A stretch of 9,378 nt of DNA from Candidatus Omnitrophota bacterium (GTDB lineage Bacteria; Omnitrophota; Gorgyraeia; Gorgyraeales; Gorgyraeaceae), in the NCBI GenBank assembly GCA_018901615.1, contig JAHIEN010000136.1:1-9378 (forward strand), given 5' to 3'. Both the position numbers and the translations under genes were made by a program. The notes under the pieces are model-generated. The model saw only the letters and a program-made list of their open reading frames with translations, had not been told where the DNA came from and did no database searches. Below are positions 1 through 6,897 of the stretch, one piece after another (within the stretch, counting starts at the first letter, position 1; each line of letters begins with the position of its first letter).

Positions 1-202
1 CCTCTCTCGGCATTCTGGTCTTACACGAGCGGGGAAGCATGCCATATTCAGCTGTTACCCATCCAGATCCTGTGTTTCTTAAAAACGGCGGGACCTTTGC
101 CTCAACTGACGCAGTGCATATTACTTTTGTATTGCCCACCTCGATCATGCACGAGCCTTCCGCAAACTCCATCACATTACGCTTTATCTTAACCCTTCTC
201 AT
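1..202 (-). CDS. rph: Ribonuclease PH, N-terminal part (runs off window edge)
   Basis: RNase PH is a phosphate-dependent 3'-to-5' exoribonuclease that trims tRNA precursors in the cytoplasm. This reading frame is not long enough to stand out by length, but its 67 visible residues match the family closely. They include AEGSCMIEVGNTKVICTASVE (about 14-34), VPPFLR (37-42) and GWVTAEYGMLPRS (47-59). The other two thirds of the protein lie beyond position 1. The start ATG at 202-200 has a strong Shine-Dalgarno, GGGAGG, 4 bases upstream. It is preceded in the same frame by the fumarase beta stop (TAG at 214-212). Oddly, the protein begins at MRRVKIKRN. From memory, E. coli and Bacillus RNase PH carry about ten more residues first, including the conserved R-x-DGR motif. 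Neither other minus-strand frame supplies that motif, so a simple frameshift does not explain the loss. Confidence 0.9.
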   Translation of the reverse strand, partial: MRRVKIKRNVMEFAEGSCMIEVGNTKVICTASVEAKVPPFLRNTGSGWVTAEYGMLPRSCKTRMPRE

Positions 203-211
203 CTCGCCTCC

Positions 212-721
212 CTAACCTATAGATACTATTGCCGGAAAATCCTCTATTACCAGCTTTCGTATTGATTCTGTTCTTAAATCTTTATACGCTATTATTTCGC
301 TCTCTTTCACTTTTTCAGATAAGTATGCGCCCGCTCCACCAATCGTAACGAAATATACTGCGCCTGCCTTTTTTATGGCCTTCTTCACTTCGACAGACCT
401 TTCACCTTTGCCTATCATGCCCAAAAGGCCGTGTTTTAATAAAATCGGAGTAAAACCGTCCATCCTGGAGCTTGTAGTCGGTCCGCATGAACCTATTACT
501 TCGCCTGGTCTTGTCGGTGTAGGGCCAGTGTAGTATATTGTTTCACCTTTTATGGAAACTGGCAATTCCTTTCCAGATTTTAGCGCGTCAATAAGTCTCT
601 TATGCGCCGCGTCTCTAGCTGTTAAAATCGAACCTGTCAACAAAACCTCTTCACCTGGCTTGAGATCAGAGATAATCTGTTTAGTCAATGGCAGGCATAT
701 CTTTCTCATTGAGCGAATCAA
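212..721 (-). CDS. fumB: Class I fumarate hydratase, beta subunit (C-terminal-domain type)
   Basis: This is the second subunit of a two-chain [4Fe-4S] hydro-lyase that interconverts fumarate and malate in the cytoplasm. Visible family motifs are TARDAAHKR (34-42), the substrate-binding loop CGPTTSSRMD (79-88), MIGKG (102-106) and IGGAGAY (127-133). The outer start is a TTG at 721-719 that overlaps the alpha-subunit stop (TTGA), with AAGG a few bases upstream. An ATG at 709 would give MRKICLPLT, which looks more like the usual family start. Ribosome-site evidence favours TTG and homology favours ATG. The protein stops at EDFPAIVSIG, whereas homologues normally continue several residues with a D-x-x-GN tail, so the C-terminus is short. 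L(+)-tartrate dehydratase beta is the main alternative. The name fumB here means the beta subunit and not the single-chain E. coli FumB. Confidence 0.92.
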   Translation of the reverse strand: MIRSMRKICLPLTKQIISDLKPGEEVLLTGSILTARDAAHKRLIDALKSGKELPVSIKGETIYYTGPTPTRPGEVIGSCGPTTSSRMDGFTPILLKHGLLGMIGKGERSVEVKKAIKKAGAVYFVTIGGAGAYLSEKVKESEIIAYKDLRTESIRKLVIEDFPAIVSIG

Positions 722-1557
722 ATTACCTTTCTCGCGTCCCTTGTGGCATGGCAGCTTATATTTACTGCGACAGGCAGGCCAGCTATGTGGGTCGGATATG
801 TTAAAATACTCACACCCAGGGCAGTCACTTTCCCGCCCATCCCCATAACACCGATCTTAAGATTATTAATCCTTTTAAGTATGCCTTTTTCCAAACTGGC
901 AATATGTTGGACTTTGCTACGGCCATTTACTTTTCTAAAAATGGCTTGTTTTGAAAGCGATACAGCTTTGTCCAGAGTACCTCCGATGCCAACGCCTACA
1001 TAAACCGGAGGACATGGCCTTGAACCTGCTTCTTTTACGCTGGCGACTACAAAATCCTCTATTGCCCTGGCAGTATCCATGGGTTTGAACATCCGGGTTT
1101 TACTTGCATTCTCACAGCCGAATCCTTTAATGGCGATCCTTATATCTATTCTACTGCCAGGCGCTAAATCAGTATAAATAATCGCCGGTAAATTTGTCCC
1201 TGTGTTTTTTCTTACTAAAGGTCCGCTGACAATAGATTTCCTTAAATAACCCTCTTTATACGCCTGGCCAATACCTTTTTCCACAGCCTTTTTAATATCA
1301 CCTCTGACCTTTACCTCCTGGCCTACCTTAAGATACGCTACTACCATGCCTGTATCCTGGCATATCGGCAATTTTTTCTTTTTTGCTATGGCCGCATTTT
1401 CTATAATGGCGTCCAGCATATGTCTTGATTTAAGAGACCTCTCTTTTTCCCTTGCCGCTTTTAACGCAGAAAGAATATCCTCCCTGAGTTTTAAATTTGC
1501 TTTCAGGCATAGGTCTTTTGCTGTCTTTGTAATAAGGATGTTCTCTACGGTCCGCAT
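718..1557 (-). CDS. fumA: Class I fumarate hydratase, alpha subunit (Fe-S domain)
   Basis: This is the iron-sulfur subunit of the two-chain fumarase. All three cysteines expected to bind the [4Fe-4S] cluster are present: C66 in PICQDTG, C182 in RPCPPVYVGVGIGG and C269 in NISCHATRDA. TYPTHIAGLPVAVN (253-266) is also typical. The length of 279 residues is normal for the separate alpha chain. The stretch GFGCENAS (145-152) has Cys148 where the family usually has Ser (GSEN), a small deviation near the active site. The start ATG overlaps the queE stop as TAATG and is preceded by AGGAG at 7-base spacing, so the start is firm. Its TGA overlaps the beta-subunit TTG, which indicates coupled translation of a 1:1 complex. 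Such clusters are oxygen-sensitive, which fits an anaerobe. Tartrate dehydratase alpha is the alternative. Confidence 0.93.
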   Translation of the reverse strand: MRTVENILITKTAKDLCLKANLKLREDILSALKAAREKERSLKSRHMLDAIIENAAIAKKKKLPICQDTGMVVAYLKVGQEVKVRGDIKKAVEKGIGQAYKEGYLRKSIVSGPLVRKNTGTNLPAIIYTDLAPGSRIDIRIAIKGFGCENASKTRMFKPMDTARAIEDFVVASVKEAGSRPCPPVYVGVGIGGTLDKAVSLSKQAIFRKVNGRSKVQHIASLEKGILKRINNLKIGVMGMGGKVTALGVSILTYPTHIAGLPVAVNISCHATRDARKVI

Positions 1558-2228
1558 TATTTAACTCCTAAAATTTTATGGACCTGCGGGATTATTCTTA
1601 CATTGTCCAGCGCTTGATCCGCTGCTTTAAAAAACTCTGGCAATAACGCGATTTCCTCGACCTTATTATTATAACTTACCGGCTGAATAATAAAAGGTAT
1701 ATTTTTATGAACGGCTTTGACAATAGCGACTGCCTTTTCAATATCAGATAAAAGCGTCTGATGAGTCACGACTACCTTTACAAATACCTCTTTTCTGGCT
1801 GCCTCTTTCAAAAATAAAGAATGCTCTTGCCAGAAAGGCCTTAAGCCTGTTGAAGAAGGAAGTTTGATATCCATACTTACAATATCCACATGTTCCAGGA
1901 CCTTTGACAAGTTATCCTTGAGCATGCCATTGGTTTCCAGGTAAATCTTCTTGCCATTTTTTTTCAAATCAGGCAATATTTCTTTTAAACAATCAGACTG
2001 CAGGAGAGGCTCCCCGCCTGTCAGGGATACGGTATACCTACCTTCTTTCAAGACCTTTTCAATAAGCTCCTGTGGGCTATATTCTGAAGATAATGACTTT
2101 TCTTTCTCATCGCAAAAACTGCAAGATAGATTACATCCATAAAACCTTACGAAGGTCTGTTCTTCGCCCACATAAAACCCCTCGCCCTGAATTGAACTAA
2201 ATATCTCTGTGATCCTTGCTTTTATCAT
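1557..2228 (-). CDS. queE: 7-carboxy-7-deazaguanine synthase (radical SAM)
   Basis: QueE converts 6-carboxytetrahydropterin to 7-carboxy-7-deazaguanine on the route to preQ0 and queuosine. From the chosen start, the protein is 223 residues. It shows IFSSIQGEG near the N-terminus, the radical-SAM cluster motif CNLSCSFC (C32, C36, C39; C-x3-C-x2-C), TGGEPL (70-75), LETNG (97-101), SMDIK (about 118-122), QPVS (182-185) and the ending IPQVHKILG. The frame stays open to an ATG at 2273, which would overlap the zinc-binding end of queC. I chose ATG 2228 because it gives the canonical MIKARITEIFSSIQGEG start and leaves 5 bases after the queC stop. No strong Shine-Dalgarno is visible, so coupling to queC is likely. 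Adjacent queC supplies the next enzyme of the pathway. Confidence 0.94.
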   Translation of the reverse strand: MIKARITEIFSSIQGEGFYVGEEQTFVRFYGCNLSCSFCDEKEKSLSSEYSPQELIEKVLKEGRYTVSLTGGEPLLQSDCLKEILPDLKKNGKKIYLETNGMLKDNLSKVLEHVDIVSMDIKLPSSTGLRPFWQEHSLFLKEAARKEVFVKVVVTHQTLLSDIEKAVAIVKAVHKNIPFIIQPVSYNNKVEEIALLPEFFKAADQALDNVRIIPQVHKILGVK

Positions 2229-2233
2229 AATGT

Positions 2234-2851
2234 TTATCCAAAACCTTTGGCCCTGAGAAAACATGCGTCGCATTTGCCGCAGGGTTTCCTGCCGCCTTTA
2301 TAACACGACCAGGTCAATTCAAACGGCACTTTTAACTTTCCCCCTAATTTCGCGATATCCTTTTTGGTCTTATATAAAAGCGGCGTCTGTATTTTAATAC
2401 CTCTGGCCTTTGTGGCCTTTTTTAAAAGCTCATTAAATTTTTTGAAGTACAAAGGCCTGCAGTCAGGATATCCTGAAAAATCCCTGGCATTTGCTCCAAT
2501 AAAGATCACTCTGGCGCCTATTGCCTCGGCAAAGGACAAGGCAAAACTCAAGAATATAGTATTCCTCGCGGGGACATAAGTAACAGGTATTCCTGAGGCC
2601 TTCCTGTATTCGGGAACCGATATCTTCTTATCCAAGAGCGCGCTATTCTTCCATGGCAATTTTATCTTCAAGACCCTGTGATCAGAGCGGGCCAGCCGGG
2701 CTAGCTTCTTGGCAAACTCAAGCTCTTTTTTATGACGCTGGCCATAGTCAAATATAAGGCAGTATGTTTTATAGCCTTTTTGACGCGCGTAAAAAAGCGT
2801 GACTGCTGAATCCATGCCCCCTGAAAGTAAGACAACTGCTCTTTTACTCAT
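2234..2851 (-). CDS. queC: 7-cyano-7-deazaguanine (preQ0) synthase
   Basis: QueC is an ATP- and ammonia-dependent enzyme that turns the QueE product into preQ0, the precursor of the tRNA base queuosine. The PP-loop ATP pyrophosphatase signature SGGMDS is at 10-15, with FDYGQRH at 34-40, VPARN at 93-97 and ARDFSGYPDCRP at 122-133. Four C-terminal cysteines (C183, C191, C194, C197) form the family's zinc site. The length of 205 residues is slightly compact but complete. Only a weak GGAT precedes the ATG. The 30-base gap to the recombinase gene upstream contains three tandem heptamers. QueD and the later queuosine enzymes are not in this window, so they must lie elsewhere, or the cell makes or salvages the precursor differently. 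Confidence 0.95.
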   Translation of the reverse strand: MSKRAVVLLSGGMDSAVTLFYARQKGYKTYCLIFDYGQRHKKELEFAKKLARLARSDHRVLKIKLPWKNSALLDKKISVPEYRKASGIPVTYVPARNTIFLSFALSFAEAIGARVIFIGANARDFSGYPDCRPLYFKKFNELLKKATKARGIKIQTPLLYKTKKDIAKLGGKLKVPFELTWSCYKGGRKPCGKCDACFLRAKGFG

Positions 2852-2855
2852 TTAT

Positions 2856-2876
2856 CCGTCAACTGTCAACTGTCAA
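2856..2876 (-). repeat. Three tandem 7-bp units (TTGACAG, TTGACAG, TTGACGG)
   Basis: Reading the minus strand, two exact TTGACAG units are followed by one with a single change (TTGACGG). Together they fill most of the 30-base gap between the recombinase stop and the queC ATG. Each unit contains TTGAC(A), the core of a -35 box, but no good -10 element lies upstream of the queC start. I read it as a microsatellite-like repeat that happens to sit in the ribosome-binding region. A protein-binding site is possible. Confidence 0.75.
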
Positions 2877-2881
2877 CCAAA

Positions 2882-3757
2882 CTATGCCCGCGGATGCACC
2901 TTATCGTAGATCGACTTGAGGCGTTCTGTTGTAACATGCGTGTATATCTGAGTGGTGGATAAATTAGCGTGGCCTAAAAGCTCCTGCACTGAGCGCAGGT
3001 CAGCGCCCCTGTCTAGTAAATGTGTAGCAAATGTATGACGCAGCGCATGAGGTGATATTTTATGATTCAAGCTCGTCTTATTAATATACTTCTCTACTAC
3101 CCTCCTGATCGCCCTGTCAGTCATGCGGCGGCCGCTTTTATTCACAAAAACAGCCTTTTTATCTTTCAGGCTGACGGTATTCAGTTTTTCAAAATAACTT
3201 CTGATAGACCTGCAGGCCCTGTCGCCTATTGGCGCAAGCCGTTCTTTTTTGCCCTTACCATAGACCTTCAGGACTCCTCCTATAAAATCAACATTATCTC
3301 TGTTGAGCGTCACAAGCTCGCCAACCCTTATGCCGCTTGAATAAAGCGTTTCGAGGATCGCCCTGTCCCTGAGTCCATATATATCAGAAAGATCAGGTGA
3401 TTCGACCAGCTTTACGACCTCGTCTATATTTAAAAACAACGGGAGTTTCTTATCTAATTTAGGCGTCTGCAGGCCTGAGGCAGGACTCGATTTTATATAG
3501 CCCTCCCTGCAGAGAAACCTAAAAAAGCTCCTCAGGGCAGCCATCTTTCTCGCTACTGTCCTTTTGGAGAAATTTTTCTCTTTCATACGCGCAAGAAAAA
3601 GCCTGACGTCTATATGCGTAATACTCTCGATCGTCTTATCCTTTACAGACTCATTAAATTCCTTTAGATCTATCTTGTAGTTTATAAGAGTATACCGCGA
3701 GGCATTCTTCTCAATCTCCAGATAAGTCATGAATTTTTGAATATAGCGGTCCATCAT
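2882..3757 (-). CDS. xerC: Tyrosine site-specific recombinase of the XerC/XerD family
   Basis: This is probably the chromosome-dimer resolvase acting at dif. The full catalytic set is visible: R144 (SGIRVGEL), K168 (YGKGKKER), H237 and R240 (PHALRHTFATHLL), H263 (LLGH) and the nucleophile Y272 (QIYTHV). An N-terminal SAM-like core-binding domain covers about residues 1-95. The length of 291 is standard for Xer proteins and shorter than most phage integrases, and no attachment site or phage gene is nearby. The first codons are ATG ATG GAC, so either Met may be used; no strong Shine-Dalgarno is seen. It starts 11 bases after topA. The dprA-topA-xer order is a recurring housekeeping arrangement, which favours Xer over a mobile integrase. 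XerC and XerD cannot be told apart from this sequence alone. Confidence 0.9.
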   Translation of the reverse strand: MMDRYIQKFMTYLEIEKNASRYTLINYKIDLKEFNESVKDKTIESITHIDVRLFLARMKEKNFSKRTVARKMAALRSFFRFLCREGYIKSSPASGLQTPKLDKKLPLFLNIDEVVKLVESPDLSDIYGLRDRAILETLYSSGIRVGELVTLNRDNVDFIGGVLKVYGKGKKERLAPIGDRACRSIRSYFEKLNTVSLKDKKAVFVNKSGRRMTDRAIRRVVEKYINKTSLNHKISPHALRHTFATHLLDRGADLRSVQELLGHANLSTTQIYTHVTTERLKSIYDKVHPRA

Positions 3758-3768
3758 CTTTTATCACA

Positions 3769-5787
3769 TTATTCTTTTGGAGAAGGGAGTCTTCGGGAGA
3801 TGTGCCTGCACTTCGGATAATTACTGCATCCATAGAAATGACGGCCCCTTTTGGAACGCCTTTCAATAAGCATGCCGCCGCAGCCTGGCTCAGGACATTC
3901 TATTCCGCTGGGAATGGGTTTCGCGAACCTGCATGTAGGAAAGTCAGAACAACTCAGGAATCTGCCAAGCCGTCCCCATTTTATGACCATGGGTTTGCCG
4001 CATTTCTCGCAGATATCTGATGTCTTAACTGTTTCGCCTTTTACCTTTCTCATATTGTCTTTTGCATGAGCAAGTTCTTTTTCAAATGGGCCATAGAATC
4101 TCTTTAGCACGCTGGTCTTTTTTTCCTTACCCTCTTCTATCTCATCCAGTTCATTTTCCATCTTGGCTGTAAATTCAAGATCCAGTATCGTCGGGAAGCT
4201 CTTCATCAGAAGATCCGTAACTACCATGCCAAGCTCTGATGGATGAAAATAGCCTTCTTTTCTTTTAACATAATTCCGCGCTACAACAGTCATTATAATA
4301 GGCGCGTAGGTAGAGGGTCTGCCTATGCCGTATTCTTCGAGCGCCTTTACTAAAGATGCGTCTGAAAACCTGGCAGGAGGTTTTGTAAAATGCTGATTGG
4401 GGCTTAATTTAATAAGATCCAGCTCCTCTTTGATCTCTAAAGGAGGCAGGATATTTTCGCTGTCATCCTTGTCATCATTTTTTTCCTCGCTCTCCTGATA
4501 GATAATGCTAAACCCGGCAAAGATCTGCTGCGAACCCTGCGCCTTTAGAATAAACCTGCCTGCCTTTATCTCCACGCTGACAAGTGAAAATACCGCCGGC
4601 GCCATCTGGCTTGAAACAAAACGGTTCCATATAAGCGTATAAAGCTTAAGCTGGTCTTCGCTTAAATACGCCCTTATACTTTCAGGCTCCCTCAAAGGCA
4701 AGGCCGGCCTTATGGCCTCATGCGCATCCTGGATCCTTTTTTTGTCTTTAAATTTATTTGGTACGTCAGGTAAATACTTTTTACCATATTTTGAATCTAC
4801 ATAATGCCTCACAGCCTCGAGAGATTCCTTGGAAACCCTGACAGCGTCTGTCCTCATGTAAGTAATAAGACCTACATTGCCCTCCTCGCCCAATTCAAGA
4901 CCCTCGTACAATTGTTGGGCAACCCGCATCGTCTTGGAGGCTGAAAATCTCAGCTTGTAGAATGCCTCCTGCTGAAGTTTGCTTGTGGTAAAAGGCGGCT
5001 GGGCATTTTTTCTTTTTTCCTTTTTCTTCGTATCGCTGACAATATATTTTTCATTCTTCAACTCTATAACTATATCCTCTGTCTGTTTTTTATTTTCGAG
5101 CTCTGCCTTTTTCCCATCAATCTTATCAAGTTTCGCAATAAAACTATTTTCTTTGTTCTCCCTGTCCCGAGCGAAGTCGAGGGATGTCTTCTTTGCAAGT
5201 TCTGCCTCTATATCCCAGTACTCATTTGAGGCAAAGGCCCTGATCTCATTTTCTCTGTCAACTATGATCCTCACTGCAACTGACTGGACTCTCCCAGCTG
5301 AAAGGCCTCTCCCGACCTTTCTCCATAATAAAGGACTTATGCTATAGCCCACAAGCCTGTCAAGTATGCGCCTTGCCTGCTGGGCGTCTACTTTATTTAT
5401 ATCTATACCTCCAGGGTGCTTGATTGCCTCCTGTATAGCGCTCTTTGTGATCTCATGAAACACGATCCTGTATATCTTCTTCTTTTTCTTCTCTAAGAGA
5501 TTATGGAGATGCCAGCTGATCGCCTCGCCTTCCCTGTCCGGGTCTGTAGCCAGAAAGATATTATCTTTATCTTTAGCGGCTTTCTTGAGACCTTCTATCG
5601 TCTTCTTTTTGCCAGGGATTATTATATATTGAGGCTCAAAATTATTTTCTATGTCAATGCCCATCTTGGAACCAGGCAAGTCCATTATATGGCCCATGGA
5701 AGAAGTAACAACAAAATCCTTCCCCAGTATCTTGTTTATAGTATTAGCTTTGGCAGGTGATTCAACTACTACAAGTGACTTAGCCAT
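3769..5787 (-). CDS. topA: DNA topoisomerase I (type IA)
   Basis: TopA relaxes negative supercoils by cutting one strand through a tyrosine. The Toprim domain opens with SLVVVESPAKA and carries DPDREGEAISWHL (82-94). The active-site Tyr is Y310 in GLITYMRTD, and EEYGIGRPSTYAPI (484-497) is also conserved. The C-terminus carries two zinc ribbons, C593/C596/C613/C619 and C631/C636/C654/C660. At 672 residues it is shorter than E. coli TopA (865) but ordinary for the bacterial form with two zinc ribbons. AGGAG at 7-base spacing lies inside the end of dprA, and only 3 bases separate the dprA stop from the ATG. Residues about 199-214 form a charged extra loop, part of which (SLDFARD) is encoded by a palindromic repeat at 5164-5184. 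The acidic stretch at 431-445 is low complexity. Confidence 0.97.
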   Translation of the reverse strand: MAKSLVVVESPAKANTINKILGKDFVVTSSMGHIMDLPGSKMGIDIENNFEPQYIIIPGKKKTIEGLKKAAKDKDNIFLATDPDREGEAISWHLHNLLEKKKKKIYRIVFHEITKSAIQEAIKHPGGIDINKVDAQQARRILDRLVGYSISPLLWRKVGRGLSAGRVQSVAVRIIVDRENEIRAFASNEYWDIEAELAKKTSLDFARDRENKENSFIAKLDKIDGKKAELENKKQTEDIVIELKNEKYIVSDTKKKEKRKNAQPPFTTSKLQQEAFYKLRFSASKTMRVAQQLYEGLELGEEGNVGLITYMRTDAVRVSKESLEAVRHYVDSKYGKKYLPDVPNKFKDKKRIQDAHEAIRPALPLREPESIRAYLSEDQLKLYTLIWNRFVSSQMAPAVFSLVSVEIKAGRFILKAQGSQQIFAGFSIIYQESEEKNDDKDDSENILPPLEIKEELDLIKLSPNQHFTKPPARFSDASLVKALEEYGIGRPSTYAPIIMTVVARNYVKRKEGYFHPSELGMVVTDLLMKSFPTILDLEFTAKMENELDEIEEGKEKKTSVLKRFYGPFEKELAHAKDNMRKVKGETVKTSDICEKCGKPMVIKWGRLGRFLSCSDFPTCRFAKPIPSGIECPEPGCGGMLIERRSKRGRHFYGCSNYPKCRHISRRLPSPKE
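5163..5188 (-). repeat. Palindromic repeat element read in frame inside topA
   Basis: On the minus strand the core is TCCCTCGACTTCGCTCGGGA. It can fold as an imperfect hairpin in which TCCC pairs with GGGA and CGA pairs with TCG, with a bulged T and a short loop. It encodes SLDFARD (TopA residues 202-208), in a place where homologues have a short, variable surface loop. I recognise the sequence type as a dispersed palindrome seen in many uncultured-bacterium genomes; that is recollection and has not been checked by search. The reading frame is intact. Confidence 0.6.
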
Positions 5788-5790
5788 AAG

Positions 5791-6897
5791 TTAACTCCTC
5801 ACAAAATTCTTACCTGCAAGCTGTTTTGCCAGTTTCCTTATCTCCAGATTCAATAGAATTCTAGAGATCTCGGAAATACCTAGCTTGCTCTCCTCTACCA
5901 ATTCGTCTATATGCTTTGGGTCACTGGTTAATAGAGTATATACTAAATTCTCGTCTTTGTCCAATCCAGGAAGCAATTTACCCTTGTCCCGTTGTGTCGA
6001 CGGAATAGGTTGTCTGTCGACGCAGCGAAATAAGTTCAATTCCTCAAGTATGTCATCCACTGTTTCAGCCAGTTTCGCGCCCTGTTTTATAAGCCTGTTT
6101 GTGCCCTTTGATGTTATTGAGTCCACTTTTCCGGGTATTGCAAATACATCCCTTCCCTGCTCCATGGCGCAGTCGCTTGTGATAAGCGCGCCGCTTCGCT
6201 CAGCGGCTTCTACCACTACCACTCCCAGAGACAAACCGCTTATGACCCTGTTTCTTTTTGGAAAATTTCCTTTGTCAGGTATTGTCATCATGGGAAATTC
6301 TGATATTACAGCGCCGGACATTGCTATTTCCTCAGCGAGATCAGCGTGTTCTTCAGGATAAATATTCGAGAGTCCTGAACCTAGAACTGCCAGCGTCCTT
6401 CCTTTTGCCTTCAAGGCGCCCTTGTGCGCCTTGGAATCAATGCCCCTGGCAAGCCCTGAAATTACTGTCACGCCCCTTGAGGCCAGCTCAAATCCCATTT
6501 TCTCAGCTGTCTGCATGCCATAGAACGAAGCCCTGCGTGAACCAACCACTGCCACAGCCACGGCATCTTGAGGTAACATCTCGCCTTTTACATACAAAAC
6601 TACAGGCGGATCGTAAATATTCTTTAAGTTCTCAGGATAATCCTTGTCTAAAAAAGTTATGACCCTGACCCCGTGCTTTTCTACCAGCTCGAGTTCCGGA
6701 GCTATGTCTATATCTTTAATTGACTGCAGGATCTTTGGCGCCAGCTTCGGCCCTATCTTCTCAATCCCCGCAAGCTCTTTCTCTTTTGCCTTAAATACCT
6801 TGTCCAGAGACCCAAACTGCTCAAGAAGCGCCTGCGTCCTCACGCTTCCCACGCCCTCTATCATATTAAGGCCGATCAATCTCTCTTTGTCACCCAT
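5791..6897 (-). CDS. dprA: DNA-processing protein DprA (Smf)
   Basis: DprA binds incoming single-stranded DNA and loads RecA during transformation; it is also widespread in bacteria not known to be competent. Three regions are visible. The first is an N-terminal helix-hairpin-helix/SAM-like part (about 1-65). The second is the Rossmann-like core with VGSRRAS (118-124), SGLARGID (147-154), NFPKRNR (211-217) and SGALITSDCA (235-244). The third is a C-terminal winged-helix part (about 315-365). At 368 residues it is full length. The ATG lies inside the end of aroK, a 22-bp overlap, with no strong Shine-Dalgarno, so translation is probably coupled. The linker between core and winged helix (about 291-306) is encoded by a repeat-like block with two GTCGAC palindromes. 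No other competence gene is in the window. Confidence 0.95.
   Translation of the reverse strand: MGDKERLIGLNMIEGVGSVRTQALLEQFGSLDKVFKAKEKELAGIEKIGPKLAPKILQSIKDIDIAPELELVEKHGVRVITFLDKDYPENLKNIYDPPVVLYVKGEMLPQDAVAVAVVGSRRASFYGMQTAEKMGFELASRGVTVISGLARGIDSKAHKGALKAKGRTLAVLGSGLSNIYPEEHADLAEEIAMSGAVISEFPMMTIPDKGNFPKRNRVISGLSLGVVVVEAAERSGALITSDCAMEQGRDVFAIPGKVDSITSKGTNRLIKQGAKLAETVDDILEELNLFRCVDRQPIPSTQRDKGKLLPGLDKDENLVYTLLTSDPKHIDELVEESKLGISEISRILLNLEIRKLAKQLAGKNFVRS
5995..6022. repeat. Paired TGTCGACG octamers in the dprA linker region
   Basis: The octamer TGTCGACG occurs at 5995-6002 and again at 6015-6022. Each copy contains the perfect palindrome GTCGAC, so the pair reads as both a direct and an inverted repeat. 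The block encodes roughly VDRQPIPST, within the variable linker between the DprA core and its winged helix. It resembles a small mobile repeat tolerated in a linker, but two 8-bp matches are weak evidence alone. Confidence 0.45.

Noticed and set aside
2229..2273. Longer N-terminus for QueE starting at 2273
   Set aside because: It would overlap the zinc-binding end of queC and add 15 residues unlike the family; ATG 2228 gives the canonical start.
2841..2876. Promoter formed by the TTGACA units before queC
   Set aside because: The second unit has only TAAAAG at 17-bp spacing, and the resulting transcript would start inside queC. The other units have no -10 element.
2882..3757. Phage or integron integrase marking a mobile element
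   Set aside because: Length, Xer-like motifs and placement after dprA-topA fit the chromosomal recombinase; no att site, cargo or phage genes are present.
5885..6361. Long plus-strand open frame opposite dprA
   Set aside because: It is antisense to well-conserved DprA motifs and has a composition typical of shadow frames.
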